A stretch of DNA of 64,000 bases, taken from assembly GCF_913773635.1 (NCBI RefSeq), contig NZ_CAJYGQ010000010.1:186001-250000 (forward strand), read 5' to 3'. Origin of the DNA: an uncultured Mucilaginibacter sp. (lineage in GTDB: Bacteria; Bacteroidota; Bacteroidia; Sphingobacteriales; Sphingobacteriaceae). Numbering within the stretch: position 1 is the stretch's first letter; each line of letters begins with the position of its first letter. A program made the translations under genes and the position numbers. The notes beneath the pieces were generated by a model. The model was given only the letters and a program-made list of their open reading frames with translations. It ran no database searches and was not told where the DNA came from. This document shows, piece after piece, positions 1 through 9,905 of the stretch.

Positions 1-3000
1 AATAAAAACCTGTTGCTGGCGTGGTGAGTATTTTATTGCGTTACTTATCAGGTTGAAAATAACAGACTCAATCTTATCAATATCACCTTCAACCATTATC
101 TGGCCAGATGGCTCAAAAATCAGCTCGTGTGAACCAGTCGCACTTGCAGCGTCTTCAACGGTCTCGGCTACCAGTTTGCCAAGGTCGAAGCTTTCCATAT
201 TTAAATGTATTTTTCCTGCTTCTAAACGCGATACATTTAAAAATCCTGAGATAAGCTTATTCATTTTCTTAACCTGAGCCGATATCTTCACCAATTTTTC
301 TTTTGCAAAAACGTCGTCTTTTCGTCCTGCATGAAGCTGTAAAAGTTGCGAGTAACCACTTAATGATGTTAAAGGTGTTTTGAGTTCATGGCTTACCATT
401 CCTATAAAATCATCTTTACGCTGGCTATCTTCTTTAGATTCGGTTATGTCTAAGATGGTTCCTATAACACCAATGACGTTTTCATTATCGTCCAATTCAA
501 CCTTACCTGTTGTGTTGAGCCATTTGCGCCTTGTGCCACCCGGCGGCAAAATTTGATAATCATGGCTAAAGCGCCCTTTTGCGCTTACTGCGTTTTCAAT
601 AGCTTGCAATAATGGCGCTCTATGTTCGGGTGCCACAATCTCCATGGCTTCGCTGAATTTAATTGCTTCGTCAACAGGTATATTCTGTGTCGTTCTTGCA
701 ATATCTGACAGCACAAGATTATCAGTACCCCAATCTGTGCGCCACGTGCCAAGCCTTGCGGCATCTAAAGCAAGCTTAAGCGTGTCAGTGGTCTTCTCTA
801 ATTTACTACGCGAAATTACTTGTTCAGTTACATCGGCTGCCACCACAATCATTCCTGTGATGTTTGCCTGTTCATCTTTCAGCGCTTCAATAGTAAGATT
901 TATAAAGCTTTCTTCTTTACGGCCAAGCTTATTGAAAGTAAGACTAACCTCTGAAGAGACGAACCTTTCGCCGGTTTTGTAAACGTTATCCATAATGTTT
1001 CCAAAACCTTGAGTTTTAAGTTCAGGTATTGCTTCAAGTATTGGTTTGTTAAACGCCTGCTCGGCCGTTAGTCCCCAGTACTCAAGCATGCGCTTGTTGG
1101 CAAACTCAATTACGTGCCATGGAGTGCGGTAAATTGCGATAGCAACCGGAGCCTCAACCAGTAAGTTCCGCAATTGCTGCTCAGCATAATTACGTGTTTT
1201 ACTTATTTTGATTTGTGCACGAATTTTGGTTAAAAGCTCGGCTGCAGAGAATGGCTTCACCAAATAGTCGTCTGCTCCGGCTTCAAGGCCATCAATACGT
1301 GCTTCTTCGCCCGCACGGGCCGATAAAAATATTAGAGGCAGGCGCGAGGTCTCCACCTTGTTTCGTAAATGCTCGAGCATGGCTTTACCGTCCATCACCG
1401 GCATCATAATGTCGCTCAATACCAAATCAGGTGTAAGCTCATGAATTTTTTGTAACGCATCTGCTCCGTTCACGGCAAGCGCAATGGTGAAGTAAGGCTC
1501 CAGCAAACGGGCAAGATAAGCGCGCATATCGGCATTATCATCAACAATGAGTATAACGGTTTCCTTACTTACCGAAAAATCCTGATGTGTTGTAATTCCT
1601 CCGGTTAAAACTTCGTCTTCTGCTGTATATTGGGCTTGCGTAGATTCTTGTAAAAGGCTGAATGCCTCCTGTAAGAAAGCTCCTTTTAAAGCAGTCGAAT
1701 CTGTTTCTTTAGCCGAATCCAAAACGCGGTCTTGAGGCAGGTGGGCTTTACCAGTAGGTAGACGGACGGTGAAAGTACTGCCTGCACCTTCAACGCTTTC
1801 AACTGTAATTTCTCCACCGTGCAAGTGAACTAGCTCATGCACCAGTGATAAACCAATACCTGTGCCTTCGTGTGTTCGTCCTGCTGAATTTTCAACACGG
1901 TGAAAACGCTCAAACATATGAGGCAACTCTTTTGCCGGTATGCCAACGCCTGTATCAGTGACGCTTAATACAGCAAATGCTCCATCTTGCTTAAGTGAAA
2001 CTGTGATGGAGCCGGCAAGGGTATACTTAAATGCGTTTGATAAAAGATTGAGCACAATCTTCTCCCACATTTGCCTGTCAACATACATAGCGCTTTTCAG
2101 CGGTTCGGCATTCACGGCCAGAGTCATGCCAGCCTTTTCGATGATAGATCTAAAGCTGCTTGCAAGGTCGATAGTCAGCTCAGCCAAATCTAATTTCTGG
2201 TAAGCGGCTTGAGCTCGTCCCGCCTCAACGCGACTGTAGTCAAGCAGGTTATTAACTAATTTAAGTAACCTAAGTGCGTTACGGTGCGTTGACTCCAGTG
2301 GCGCTTTAATATCGGCACTTAATGAAGGCTTAGCCAATAAATCTTCAAGCGGGCCTAGCATCAAGGTAAGTGGGGTACGAAACTCGTGGCTTACGTTGCT
2401 AAAGAATGCAGTTTTTGATCTGTCTATTTCGGCAAGTGCTTCTGCACGCTTTTGTTCCTGCTCGTAAGCATAAACGTTAGAGATGGCAGTATTATAAGTA
2501 TTTAAAAGTTGTTCGTAAAAGTTTTCGTAATCTGCATCAAGAGCCCTGCGTGCGCTTACGCCAGCTATAATAAAACCATAAAGGTCATCTTGTCCGCTTA
2601 TTTTAAGCGGAAGAATCATTGCATTCTCAGGTGTTTCGGGGTAAGGTTCGCAGCTATAATTTCCAAAAATACCGGTAAGGTTGTTCACCTGCTCAATTTG
2701 CCCTGAAGCTTTTGCTTTGTGCAAAGGCCATGTGCCATTCACATCATCTAATGCAATTACTGAAGGGGCTAGCTTAGGTGCATTTAACAAGCCTGCGGCA
2801 GAAGTTAAGCGTGCTGTGTTGGTAGAATGGTCCAATTGATACACCATTAAAAAAGGTATATCAAGTTGGTAATCGGTTTCTTTGTCGGACGTTATGGCGT
2901 TAACATCCTGCATGTTTTTGGCTTTGCCCAAGGCTGCGCCTAATTCTTTCAACGTTTGTGTTCGCCGTCCGCTCAGCATTTTTACCGTGGTTTCGGTAAT

Positions 3001-3459
3001 AGGGTGAAATATGCCGCCCACGCCACCTGATTCATCACGTATAGGTGCAAATGAAAACGTCATCCATGATTCTTCAAGGTATCCATACCTGTCTAAAAAC
3101 ATTCGCTGATCGTTGATATATGTTCCCTCACCTTGTTCGCCCCGGCTAAAAGCATCACCCACAACAGGCAAAGCGGTCTCCCAGCAAATTCTGAAGTTTT
3201 GACCCATTGACTCCGGGTGCTTGGCACCGCAAATAGGGCGGTAACTATCATTGTAAATTTGAATAGTTTCGGGACCCCAGGCTATTAAAATTGGAAAGGT
3301 GGAAGATAAACAAAGGCTCACCGATGTTTTTAAACTCTGTGGCCATGACTCTACCGGCCCAAGCGCCGTTTTGGACCAATCCATGCTACGGATCAGTTTG
3401 CCCATCTCTCCTCCACCGGAAAGAAATTGTTCCGTGCTCTCGTTAATACTTTGCTCCAT
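1..3459 (-). CDS. Hybrid sensor histidine kinase/response regulator with two kinase cores (3' end beyond window)
   Basis: The minus-strand frame is open from the ATG at 3459 to base 1, giving 1153 codons with no stop, so the C-terminus lies outside the window. Reading in order: an N-terminal PAS-like sensor (about 1-150), a GAF-like region (about 170-320), a first HisKA with the phospho-acceptor in NVSHEFRTPL (His358) and its ATPase domain (about 400-530), a receiver domain with Asp683 in LSDIMMPVMDG, two PAS segments (about 750-1010), then a second HisKA with SHELKTPL (His1024) and the start of a second ATPase domain (NLISNAIKYSP). There is no signal peptide or membrane segment in the part seen, so it is probably a cytoplasmic sensor. 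The two-kinase layout is seen directly; the ligand is unknown. No regulated target is adjacent. Confidence 0.93.
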   Translation of the reverse strand, partial: MEQSINESTEQFLSGGGEMGKLIRSMDWSKTALGPVESWPQSLKTSVSLCLSSTFPILIAWGPETIQIYNDSYRPICGAKHPESMGQNFRICWETALPVVGDAFSRGEQGEGTYINDQRMFLDRYGYLEESWMTFSFAPIRDESGGVGGIFHPITETTVKMLSGRRTQTLKELGAALGKAKNMQDVNAITSDKETDYQLDIPFLMVYQLDHSTNTARLTSAAGLLNAPKLAPSVIALDDVNGTWPLHKAKASGQIEQVNNLTGIFGNYSCEPYPETPENAMILPLKISGQDDLYGFIIAGVSARRALDADYENFYEQLLNTYNTAISNVYAYEQEQKRAEALAEIDRSKTAFFSNVSHEFRTPLTLMLGPLEDLLAKPSLSADIKAPLESTHRNALRLLKLVNNLLDYSRVEAGRAQAAYQKLDLAELTIDLASSFRSIIEKAGMTLAVNAEPLKSAMYVDRQMWEKIVLNLLSNAFKYTLAGSITVSLKQDGAFAVLSVTDTGVGIPAKELPHMFERFHRVENSAGRTHEGTGIGLSLVHELVHLHGGEITVESVEGAGSTFTVRLPTGKAHLPQDRVLDSAKETDSTALKGAFLQEAFSLLQESTQAQYTAEDEVLTGGITTHQDFSVSKETVILIVDDNADMRAYLARLLEPYFTIALAVNGADALQKIHELTPDLVLSDIMMPVMDGKAMLEHLRNKVETSRLPLIFLSARAGEEARIDGLEAGADDYLVKPFSAAELLTKIRAQIKISKTRNYAEQQLRNLLVEAPVAIAIYRTPWHVIEFANKRMLEYWGLTAEQAFNKPILEAIPELKTQGFGNIMDNVYKTGERFVSSEVSLTFNKLGRKEESFINLTIEALKDEQANITGMIVVAADVTEQVISRSKLEKTTDTLKLALDAARLGTWRTDWGTDNLVLSDIARTTQNIPVDEAIKFSEAMEIVAPEHRAPLLQAIENAVSAKGRFSHDYQILPPGGTRRKWLNTTGKVELDDNENVIGVIGTILDITESKEDSQRKDDFIGMVSHELKTPLTSLSGYSQLLQLHAGRKDDVFAKEKLVKISAQVKKMNKLISGFLNVSRLEAGKIHLNMESFDLGKLVAETVEDAASATGSHELIFEPSGQIMVEGDIDKIESVIFNLISNAIKYSPRQQQVFI

Positions 3460-3652
3460 CAAAAAATTATGTACCGTCGGCTATAATGTATTCGGGTTGA
3501 TGTGTAAAGGTAACCTTTTTAAGTATAAATTATAGTTGCCATAAAGCGGATGAGTTGCAAAGGTGTCAATACGATTAACAGCGTGACTTTTACGTTTACA
3601 CTTAATTTTATCTCTAATTAGGTGGTTGAATTATTGGAAAATCTTAACACCC

Positions 3653-4387
3653 TTACTTTTTCACAAGGCCTTTGGTCGTCAAATTAACTTTGGTCAAGTC
3701 CAGGCCCATGGACTTAAATTGCTGATCGATACCCGACCTGAATTGAGCAGACTGGCCACCCTGTAAGGCGCTTTGCCAACCTAAGTAAAGCACAACGGCC
3801 TGTAGCTTTAGCTCTTCTCCAAGGCGTGAGATGGCTGTTGGAGTTGATAAACGTTTGTTTTGGCTTAATAAGGCAGTTGTTTGGCGTTGTAGTGCTTTAT
3901 CAACCTCGGCCGTTATGCTGGAAGTATTTTGAACGTTATTCACTACAACGTAACCAACTTCAAGGTATGCAGCCAAGGCGGTTGCGGCATTGTTGGCCGG
4001 TAATCCCGACTGTTGCACCATCTGGGCAAATAGTTGGTTATAATCGGCCTTTCCGGGGCCTAGAGCATTGAAAAAAGCTTGGCCGGCTGCTGCGTTACGC
4101 GCCTTTAAGTTATTTCCAAGTTGCTGAACTACCTTTTGCTGTAAGGCTTTATTTGGCGTATAATTAAAATTTACCTTTGTGTTCAAAGCCTTAGCTGATT
4201 TTCCTTTGCGCGCATTGCGCATGGAGCTTTCAATGGCTGAGTTGGCTAAAAGTGTATTGGTTTGCGATATAACGGAACTTGTAAAGTTGTCCATTATAAG
4301 ATCAACAGACTGTTGGGCTTTAGCGGTGCTGTTTGATAGTAGGAGGTAGGCAAAAATACAATTGATCAGAAATAATTTCCGCGCCAT
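3653..4387 (-). CDS. Secreted protein of unknown function (possibly DUF6683-like)
   Basis: A 244-residue protein with a clear signal peptide (hydrophobic residues 5-20, cleavage after AKA near 24). The mature part is alanine-, glutamine- and asparagine-rich and predicted mostly helical, with the recognisable stretch QAFFNALGPGKADYNQLF. I have a weak memory of this pattern in DUF6683-type proteins, but no function is known and I see no catalytic motif. It is probably periplasmic. It stands alone: 193 bp separate it from the kinase start and 116 bp from anmK, all on the same strand. Confidence 0.7.
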   Translation of the reverse strand: MARKLFLINCIFAYLLLSNSTAKAQQSVDLIMDNFTSSVISQTNTLLANSAIESSMRNARKGKSAKALNTKVNFNYTPNKALQQKVVQQLGNNLKARNAAAGQAFFNALGPGKADYNQLFAQMVQQSGLPANNAATALAAYLEVGYVVVNNVQNTSSITAEVDKALQRQTTALLSQNKRLSTPTAISRLGEELKLQAVVLYLGWQSALQGGQSAQFRSGIDQQFKSMGLDLTKVNLTTKGLVKK

Positions 4388-4503
4388 AATTAGTTTATTG
4401 AATTATGCGTATAACATAATTTAAGCAAAAAGGATTTAAGTGCAGCAAAAATTCAAATTAACGTAACATTGAATTAACCAAAAAGCATATCAACACAGTA
4501 GCG

Positions 4504-5697
4504 TTAATGAGGGAAACTAATTTTGCCCATACTCACATTGGGGATGCCGCTTGCCAGATTCATGGTGTTTAAATTTCCCGATACTGCTTCGTTGGCAAGC
4601 AATGCAAATAATACCGCTTCTTTAGCATCTGGATGTATGCCCAAATCGGCAGTTGACTTTATCTGTTTTTTTAAACGATTTTCAATAAGTGATACAAGCA
4701 GTTTGTTGTACATGCCGCCGCCACTTAAATATATTTCAAAGTTATTGATATTACCTGTTGCCTTCTCAATAGCATTGATTATTCCGTGTGCTGAAAAGTG
4801 TGTAAGTGTTGCAATAATGTCCTCATTACTTAACCCTCTTGCACCACTTTGATCAATTGCGTTTTGCAGGTACGCTTTGTTAAAAAGTTCAGGACCTGTA
4901 GTTTTAGAAAATTCGGCAGCAAAAAAGTTGTGGTTTAGCAGGCAATGCAACAGTTGTTTATTTACTTCGCCGCTCAACCCCAACCGTGAGTCTTTGTCAT
5001 AATACAATCCCGGGTAATGGGCTTGCACAAACTGGTCAATCATGGTATTACCCGGACCTACATCTGTTGAAAAGAAATGCTCAGGTCTTCCAGCAGGCAG
5101 ATAGGAAAAATTGGATATGCCGCCGATGTTAAGCATTATGCGATTTTCTTTGTCGTTAGAAAAAATAAGCAAATCGCCGTAAACGGCCAATGGGGCACCT
5201 TCGCCACCTGCTGCTATGTGCTTTTGCCTGAAATCACTTAATGTAATTATTCCCGTTGAAACAGCAATATGGTCGGCATCGCCAATTTGTAAAGTAGCAT
5301 TGTTATATATGCTATTAGGATGGGTGTGTTTAGGAGCGTGAAATATGGTTTGACCATGACTGGCTATTAAATCGATGGATTGATTTTCAACCCCCCATTC
5401 TTGTAAAGCCTCATTGATGAGTCTGGCATGATAGCTGCCTACATAGGCGTTCAGCAGCGTTAATTTTTCTAAGTCAACGTTCTTTTTGGCAAATACAGAC
5501 TTCACTTCCTCTTTAAAAGCTGGCTCGTATCCCTTAGTGATGAAGTTGCTTATGTTGACTTTTGTAGTTAGGCCACTACCGTTGAATTCGCATAATGCAA
5601 TATCCAAACCGTCGAAAGAAGTTCCGGACATTAAGCCGATGATTTTTCTTGCCGGTTTTTGGCCAATTTGATAAAGCTTTTGCAGATCAGAATTCAT
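4504..5697 (-). CDS. anmK: Anhydro-N-acetylmuramic acid kinase AnmK
   Basis: A 397-residue cytoplasmic sugar kinase that phosphorylates and opens 1,6-anhydro-MurNAc recovered from peptidoglycan turnover, giving MurNAc-6-phosphate. The family signature IGLMSGTSFDGLDIALCEF is at about residues 20-38, the catalytic DVGPGNTMID segment near 200, and the nucleotide-binding LSGGGMYNKLL near 320; the length is normal for the family. The start lies 9 bp after the stop of the upstream SusR-like regulator gene, so the two are probably co-transcribed. A functional link between cell-wall recycling and the regulator is not evident. Confidence 0.95.
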   Translation of the reverse strand: MNSDLQKLYQIGQKPARKIIGLMSGTSFDGLDIALCEFNGSGLTTKVNISNFITKGYEPAFKEEVKSVFAKKNVDLEKLTLLNAYVGSYHARLINEALQEWGVENQSIDLIASHGQTIFHAPKHTHPNSIYNNATLQIGDADHIAVSTGIITLSDFRQKHIAAGGEGAPLAVYGDLLIFSNDKENRIMLNIGGISNFSYLPAGRPEHFFSTDVGPGNTMIDQFVQAHYPGLYYDKDSRLGLSGEVNKQLLHCLLNHNFFAAEFSKTTGPELFNKAYLQNAIDQSGARGLSNEDIIATLTHFSAHGIINAIEKATGNINNFEIYLSGGGMYNKLLVSLIENRLKKQIKSTADLGIHPDAKEAVLFALLANEAVSGNLNTMNLASGIPNVSMGKISFPH

Positions 5698-5706
5698 GGG
5701 ACTATG

Positions 5707-7329
5707 CTAAACGTTTTTAACAGCTTTAATACTCATGATGTGCTTGTCAAACTCATCTCCATGAATTTTTGCTTTGGCTTTGATGCGCATTTTATATACA
5801 TAAATTGTTTTCTCGGTGTATTCTAGAATATTAGCCACCGCCTGCACGTCAGTAATCCCTAAACGCATTAAAGCAAAAATTCTTAAATCTGTTGTTAGCG
5901 CCTCATGTTCACGCGGCCAAATCTGGTCTTTTTCTTCAAAGAGTGCATTAAATGAACTAATAAAGTTTGGGAATATCTTTAAGAAAACATGGTCGAAGGT
6001 ATAGAATAGTCGTTCGCGTTCTTTTTTAATGTTAATGTCGTTTATGGTTGCCTTGATATCGTCATACTTTTTAAGGGTAAGCTTAGTGTCAACCGAATGT
6101 TTAAGCTTTTCCAGTTTTGATATATAGCCCGATATTGAATCAAAAAAGTAACCTATGTAATCCTCTTTTATCTTCGCATCCTCCAGTAACTTACTGTTGA
6201 TTGACTTGAGCTCTGCATTCTTGTCTTCAATAACCTTCTCCTGTGCTTGTAGGGCCTTGTACTGTTTGAATAGCAAAATGGTTATCACAATCACCACCGC
6301 GGCCAACACGGTAAGTATTAAAAGATAAGTTAAAAACCGTGTACGTTCTGTTTCCGAGTAATTAAGCTGTTGAGCCGCTACTATAGGCAGTACAGTACTT
6401 ATTTGAAGCTGGCGTAGCCGTGCGCCGTAAAATTCGGCATCGGCCATGGCTTGTTGCAAAAAGTCGTAAGCATCTTTACTATTACCATCTTTGTAAAGCT
6501 GTTCTGACAACCATAACAAAGCCACGGTTTCTTTGGTTGATGATTGTATATCCCCAATCGCAGCGTTTATCAGTAGCTCTGCGCGTTTTTGAGGATTGTT
6601 GTCAACGTACAGGTTACTTAAGGTTGATGTTGCAATGGCGTACTGATGCTGTGTAAGTTTTTGCTTTAGTAGAGAGTTAAATGTGGTTTCCGCAATTTCG
6701 CGCTCGTTATTTTTTAAAGCTTTATAGCCCGATAGATATTCAAAGTTATATGATCCGGGTTTGCTTAACGCTATAGCCGAATCAATAAATTTGTTGGCAG
6801 ATGTGTTGTAGCCTGGTGAGTAATGCGTGTCGCTATTAAAAGCCGCTAAATCATAGTTTGCCCGTGTTAAAAGCGAATAATACTCAAACCTGGCGCTATC
6901 AGTTAAAAGTTTTGCATTTACAGATTTCAGGTTGTCAAACGTTTCTTTAAACAAGCCCGATGACAAGAGAATAAACGCTATTTTCAGTTTAGCCTCGTGT
7001 ACAAGGTCTTTACGGTTTCCATCCTCACTTAGCTGCAAAAATTTATTGGCATATACATAAGCTGAGTCATACTGGTATGACCTGTACTGCTCATATATAG
7101 CATCACAAATTTGTAGTGATTTGCCCGTGTTTGCTTTAGCTGTATTTTGAAGTTGTTTTTTTAAAGAGCCGATGAGAGCTTCTTTTTGCCGGTCGTACTT
7201 TTTCTTATTTGCAATTTCCTGTTTAAGCTTTTGAATAAGTGGTGCTTTACTTTGCGCAATGTTAATTTGCGGCAAAGCAAGCATAACAAGTGCCCAGCAA
7301 AGCAAACTTAATACGTACCTGTTAAACAT
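5707..7329 (-). CDS. SusR-like membrane-bound transcriptional regulator (DUF6377 family)
   Basis: A 540-residue protein: signal or anchor segment (about 1-25), a helical TPR-like sensor region (about 40-320), one transmembrane helix (about 328-350, ending ITILLFKQYKAL), a short coiled coil, and a C-terminal DUF6377 region with an HTH-like stretch (ITDVQAVANILEYTEKTIY, about 485-510). From memory this is the family of Bacteroides SusR, the maltose-responsive activator of starch genes, which is similar in length (about 550 residues). Its position beside a Sus-type operon supports the assignment. The frame stays open upstream to an ATG at 7383, but that codon lies in the loop of a terminator hairpin. 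The ATG at 7329 follows a consensus promoter and is preferred. It is followed by anmK after 9 bp. Confidence 0.8.
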   Translation of the reverse strand: MFNRYVLSLLCWALVMLALPQINIAQSKAPLIQKLKQEIANKKKYDRQKEALIGSLKKQLQNTAKANTGKSLQICDAIYEQYRSYQYDSAYVYANKFLQLSEDGNRKDLVHEAKLKIAFILLSSGLFKETFDNLKSVNAKLLTDSARFEYYSLLTRANYDLAAFNSDTHYSPGYNTSANKFIDSAIALSKPGSYNFEYLSGYKALKNNEREIAETTFNSLLKQKLTQHQYAIATSTLSNLYVDNNPQKRAELLINAAIGDIQSSTKETVALLWLSEQLYKDGNSKDAYDFLQQAMADAEFYGARLRQLQISTVLPIVAAQQLNYSETERTRFLTYLLILTVLAAVVIVITILLFKQYKALQAQEKVIEDKNAELKSINSKLLEDAKIKEDYIGYFFDSISGYISKLEKLKHSVDTKLTLKKYDDIKATINDINIKKERERLFYTFDHVFLKIFPNFISSFNALFEEKDQIWPREHEALTTDLRIFALMRLGITDVQAVANILEYTEKTIYVYKMRIKAKAKIHGDEFDKHIMSIKAVKNV

Positions 7330-7332
7330 GCG

Positions 7333-7364
7333 CAAAAGTATAGGTAAGAACTTATTATACCAAA
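7333..7364 (-). promoter_or_regulatory. Bacteroidota-type promoter of the SusR-like gene
   Basis: On the minus strand TTTG (7364-7361) is followed after exactly 20 nt by TACTTTTG (7340-7333), matching the -33/-7 consensus. Only 3 nt separate the -7 box from the ATG at 7329, so transcription would begin at or next to the start codon. Confidence 0.75.
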
Positions 7365-7367
7365 TGC

Positions 7368-7403
7368 AAAAGCCCCGGTGCAAACTTTTGCACCGGGGCT
7401 TTT
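7368..7403 (-). terminator. Strong intrinsic terminator after the Sus-type operon
   Basis: A near-perfect hairpin: the arms (7368-7383 and 7388-7403) read AAAAGCCCCGGTGCAA and its complement around a 4-nt loop. It sits 16 bp beyond the GH31 stop and ends in a T run on both strands. It isolates the operon from the regulator gene downstream. Confidence 0.9.
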
Positions 7404-7418
7404 AATAGCGTTAATTCC

Positions 7419-9884
7419 TTAATAATTTAGTACCATACGGCCTTTATTATTATCAATAATTAAGCTTTGTACGTTACCTCCTTCAGCAACGTTATCTGTG
7501 CCCTGCGGATCAAATGTTGAAATAGGCGTTAACAGTGATACAAATTCCTTTTTAGCTTTTAAAGATTTTCCGTTCAGGCTTAATTTCTCATTAGTATCAA
7601 ACCCGTGCAGTTGTATTTTTATGTATTTGAATTTTGAGGAGCGGTTACCTTCAGCTTCATTAATTACAATTTGTTTTGATGATGCATTGTAGGTCATCAA
7701 CCTTTTATAATATGAACCTTTTTCGTAGTCGTAACTTTCGCCATCATCTTCGTAATACACAAAGCTATTGTTACGGTTACCTTTATAAATGTGGAGAGTA
7801 AGCGTATCGGTAGGTTTTTCGGCAGTGCTTTGTATAAGCGATTGCATAGGTATAATACTGCTTTCCTTTACAAAAACCGGAAGTTTTGTAACAGTAACCC
7901 TTGTAAGCTTTTCCTGTTTACCGTTTATGCGTTCATCGTTATAAAGGTTATACCAGTTACCTTCAGGGAAATACACTGCTCCAAAGCTATCAGCACCTCC
8001 AAAAGGAGCAACCATGAAACTGTTACCAAAGCCATATTGATTTTGAAATTGTGTTTCATAAATCTTCGGATCGAAGGTATAGTCTATTGCTAATGAGCGC
8101 ACCACTGGGTTGCCGCTTTGCGTTGCCTGGTAAAATGTTGAATAAAGGTATGGCAACAACCGGTAACGCAGATTGATAAAGTTGCGCGAAATCTCCAGCG
8201 CTTCCTCACCAAAGGCCCATGGTTCGGCTGATTTGGTATTTACTGCTGTATGATTACGAAAATACGGACTAAATGCGCCTATTTGCATCCAACGTGAGTA
8301 AAGCGCCACATTGGGGTTGCCGGTAAAGCCACCAATATCCATACCGGTAAAGGCAACGCCGCTTAAGCCAAGGCTACTTAGCAAACGTACGCCTAACAGC
8401 ATATGGTCTTCCTCGGCCCGGTTGTCACCTGTCCAAATTGCAGTGTAGCGTTGCAAGCCTGCATAACCGGCACGCGTTAACATAAACGGACGTTTGTTGC
8501 CGTTAGCTTTCAGGTAGCCCTCGTAACTGGCACGAGCCATTTCCATGCCGTAAATATTGTGCCCCTGCAGGTGAGATACGTTTTTACCCTCATAGCTAAA
8601 CAATACGTTATCAGGTATTTTTTGGCCCCATGTTGCAATCTCGTTCATGTCATTCCAAATACCATCAACGCCTACATCGGCATATTTTTTCACCTGTCTG
8701 TGCCACCAGCTGCGTCCTTTGTCTGATGTAAAATCAGGAAAGTGACACCAGCCCGGCCAAACCTGCCCGGTATAATTCGTGCTGTCGGCGTATTTTATAA
8801 AGATGTTGTTTTTAACGCCGTCTTCATACACTGGGTACCCCGCTTCTGTCTTAACACCGGGGTCAACAATAAGTGTTAAATGCAAGCCCATGTCTTTTAG
8901 CTTGCCCGTTAGCTTAGCCGGATCAGGAAATCGATTTTTATCCCATGTGAACACTTTATACTTGTCCATATAGTGGATGTCGAGCGTTATGCCATCCGCA
9001 GGTATTTTCTTTTCGCGCAGTGTTTGTGCAATGCGGTATACCTCCGTATCAGGGTAGTAGCTGTAACGGTTTTGCTGATAGCCTAGGCTCCACATTGGAG
9101 GCATTTTCATACGGCCGGTTAAAGTGGTATAGGAGCTTATGATATCGGCTAAGTGTTTATGATAAATGAAGTAGTAATTCATTTCGCCACCACGGGCACC
9201 GAATGACGAAAAGCGGTTGTTGCTTGCGCCAAAGTTGAAATCGCTTTGAAACGTGTTATCAAAAAAAATACCGTAGTTTAAATTATGGTGTATGCCTATG
9301 TAAAATGGAATGGTGGAATAAATAGGGTCCTGGTCGGTACGGTAGCCAAATGTATCAGAGTTCCAGTTGGTATAACCGCTACCTTTGCGGTCAAGGTTGC
9401 CGGTTTTTTCGCCTAAGCCTATAAAGCGTTCGCCATCCTGCATGTGCTTGTACGTAGTAACCGATTCATTGACCCATGAGGTAGTAAGTCCTTTTTCATC
9501 TTGACTAATGATGTTGCCATCCAGCGTGTAAAATGTTGCGCTGTATGGTTTTTTACTAATCACAAGCTTAACCGAATCTGTTACAATGTTTAACTGATTC
9601 TCATCTTGATTGATAGATACCTTACTTGGTTGCGGCTTTGTAATTACAGCGTAAGAAAAACTAGGTTGTAATGGTTGCTTATCCATACGCACACGTATTA
9701 CCGATGGGCTGTAAACCGTTACTTCGGCAAATGCGTTTTCGGTAGTTAATTTAACCTGCTGTCCGCTTATTTGCACATTACTCACGTTGCCTGCACTTTT
9801 AACAGCCACGTTTTGTGCATAACCTATAGCAGCTGTACACACTGTTAAAATAGCGAGCGGGAGCACTTTGTTCAATATCTTCAT
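7419..9884 (-). CDS. GH31 family alpha-glucosidase, exported
   Basis: An 821-residue glycoside hydrolase with a signal peptide (cleavage near YAQ, residue 24). It has the GH31 N-terminal beta-sandwich and a TIM barrel. The catalytic nucleophile is Asp412 in GIWNDMNE and the acid/base is Asp487 in WTGDNRAEEDH, followed by C-terminal beta-domains. It probably acts in the periplasm, releasing glucose from the non-reducing ends of maltooligosaccharides brought in by SusC/SusD. An alpha-xylosidase specificity cannot be excluded by reading alone. It is the last gene of the operon, 52 bp after the SusE-like gene, with a hairpin in that gap. It stands where Bacteroides uses the GH97 enzyme SusB. Confidence 0.93.
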   Translation of the reverse strand: MKILNKVLPLAILTVCTAAIGYAQNVAVKSAGNVSNVQISGQQVKLTTENAFAEVTVYSPSVIRVRMDKQPLQPSFSYAVITKPQPSKVSINQDENQLNIVTDSVKLVISKKPYSATFYTLDGNIISQDEKGLTTSWVNESVTTYKHMQDGERFIGLGEKTGNLDRKGSGYTNWNSDTFGYRTDQDPIYSTIPFYIGIHHNLNYGIFFDNTFQSDFNFGASNNRFSSFGARGGEMNYYFIYHKHLADIISSYTTLTGRMKMPPMWSLGYQQNRYSYYPDTEVYRIAQTLREKKIPADGITLDIHYMDKYKVFTWDKNRFPDPAKLTGKLKDMGLHLTLIVDPGVKTEAGYPVYEDGVKNNIFIKYADSTNYTGQVWPGWCHFPDFTSDKGRSWWHRQVKKYADVGVDGIWNDMNEIATWGQKIPDNVLFSYEGKNVSHLQGHNIYGMEMARASYEGYLKANGNKRPFMLTRAGYAGLQRYTAIWTGDNRAEEDHMLLGVRLLSSLGLSGVAFTGMDIGGFTGNPNVALYSRWMQIGAFSPYFRNHTAVNTKSAEPWAFGEEALEISRNFINLRYRLLPYLYSTFYQATQSGNPVVRSLAIDYTFDPKIYETQFQNQYGFGNSFMVAPFGGADSFGAVYFPEGNWYNLYNDERINGKQEKLTRVTVTKLPVFVKESSIIPMQSLIQSTAEKPTDTLTLHIYKGNRNNSFVYYEDDGESYDYEKGSYYKRLMTYNASSKQIVINEAEGNRSSKFKYIKIQLHGFDTNEKLSLNGKSLKAKKEFVSLLTPISTFDPQGTDNVAEGGNVQSLIIDNNKGRMVLNY

Positions 9885-9905
9885 GTATTTAACAGGTTTT
9901 TAAAT

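Noticed and set aside
7330-7383. 18-codon N-terminal extension of the SusR-like protein
   Set aside because: Its ATG lies in the loop of a terminator hairpin and upstream of a consensus promoter, so it would not be on the main transcript.
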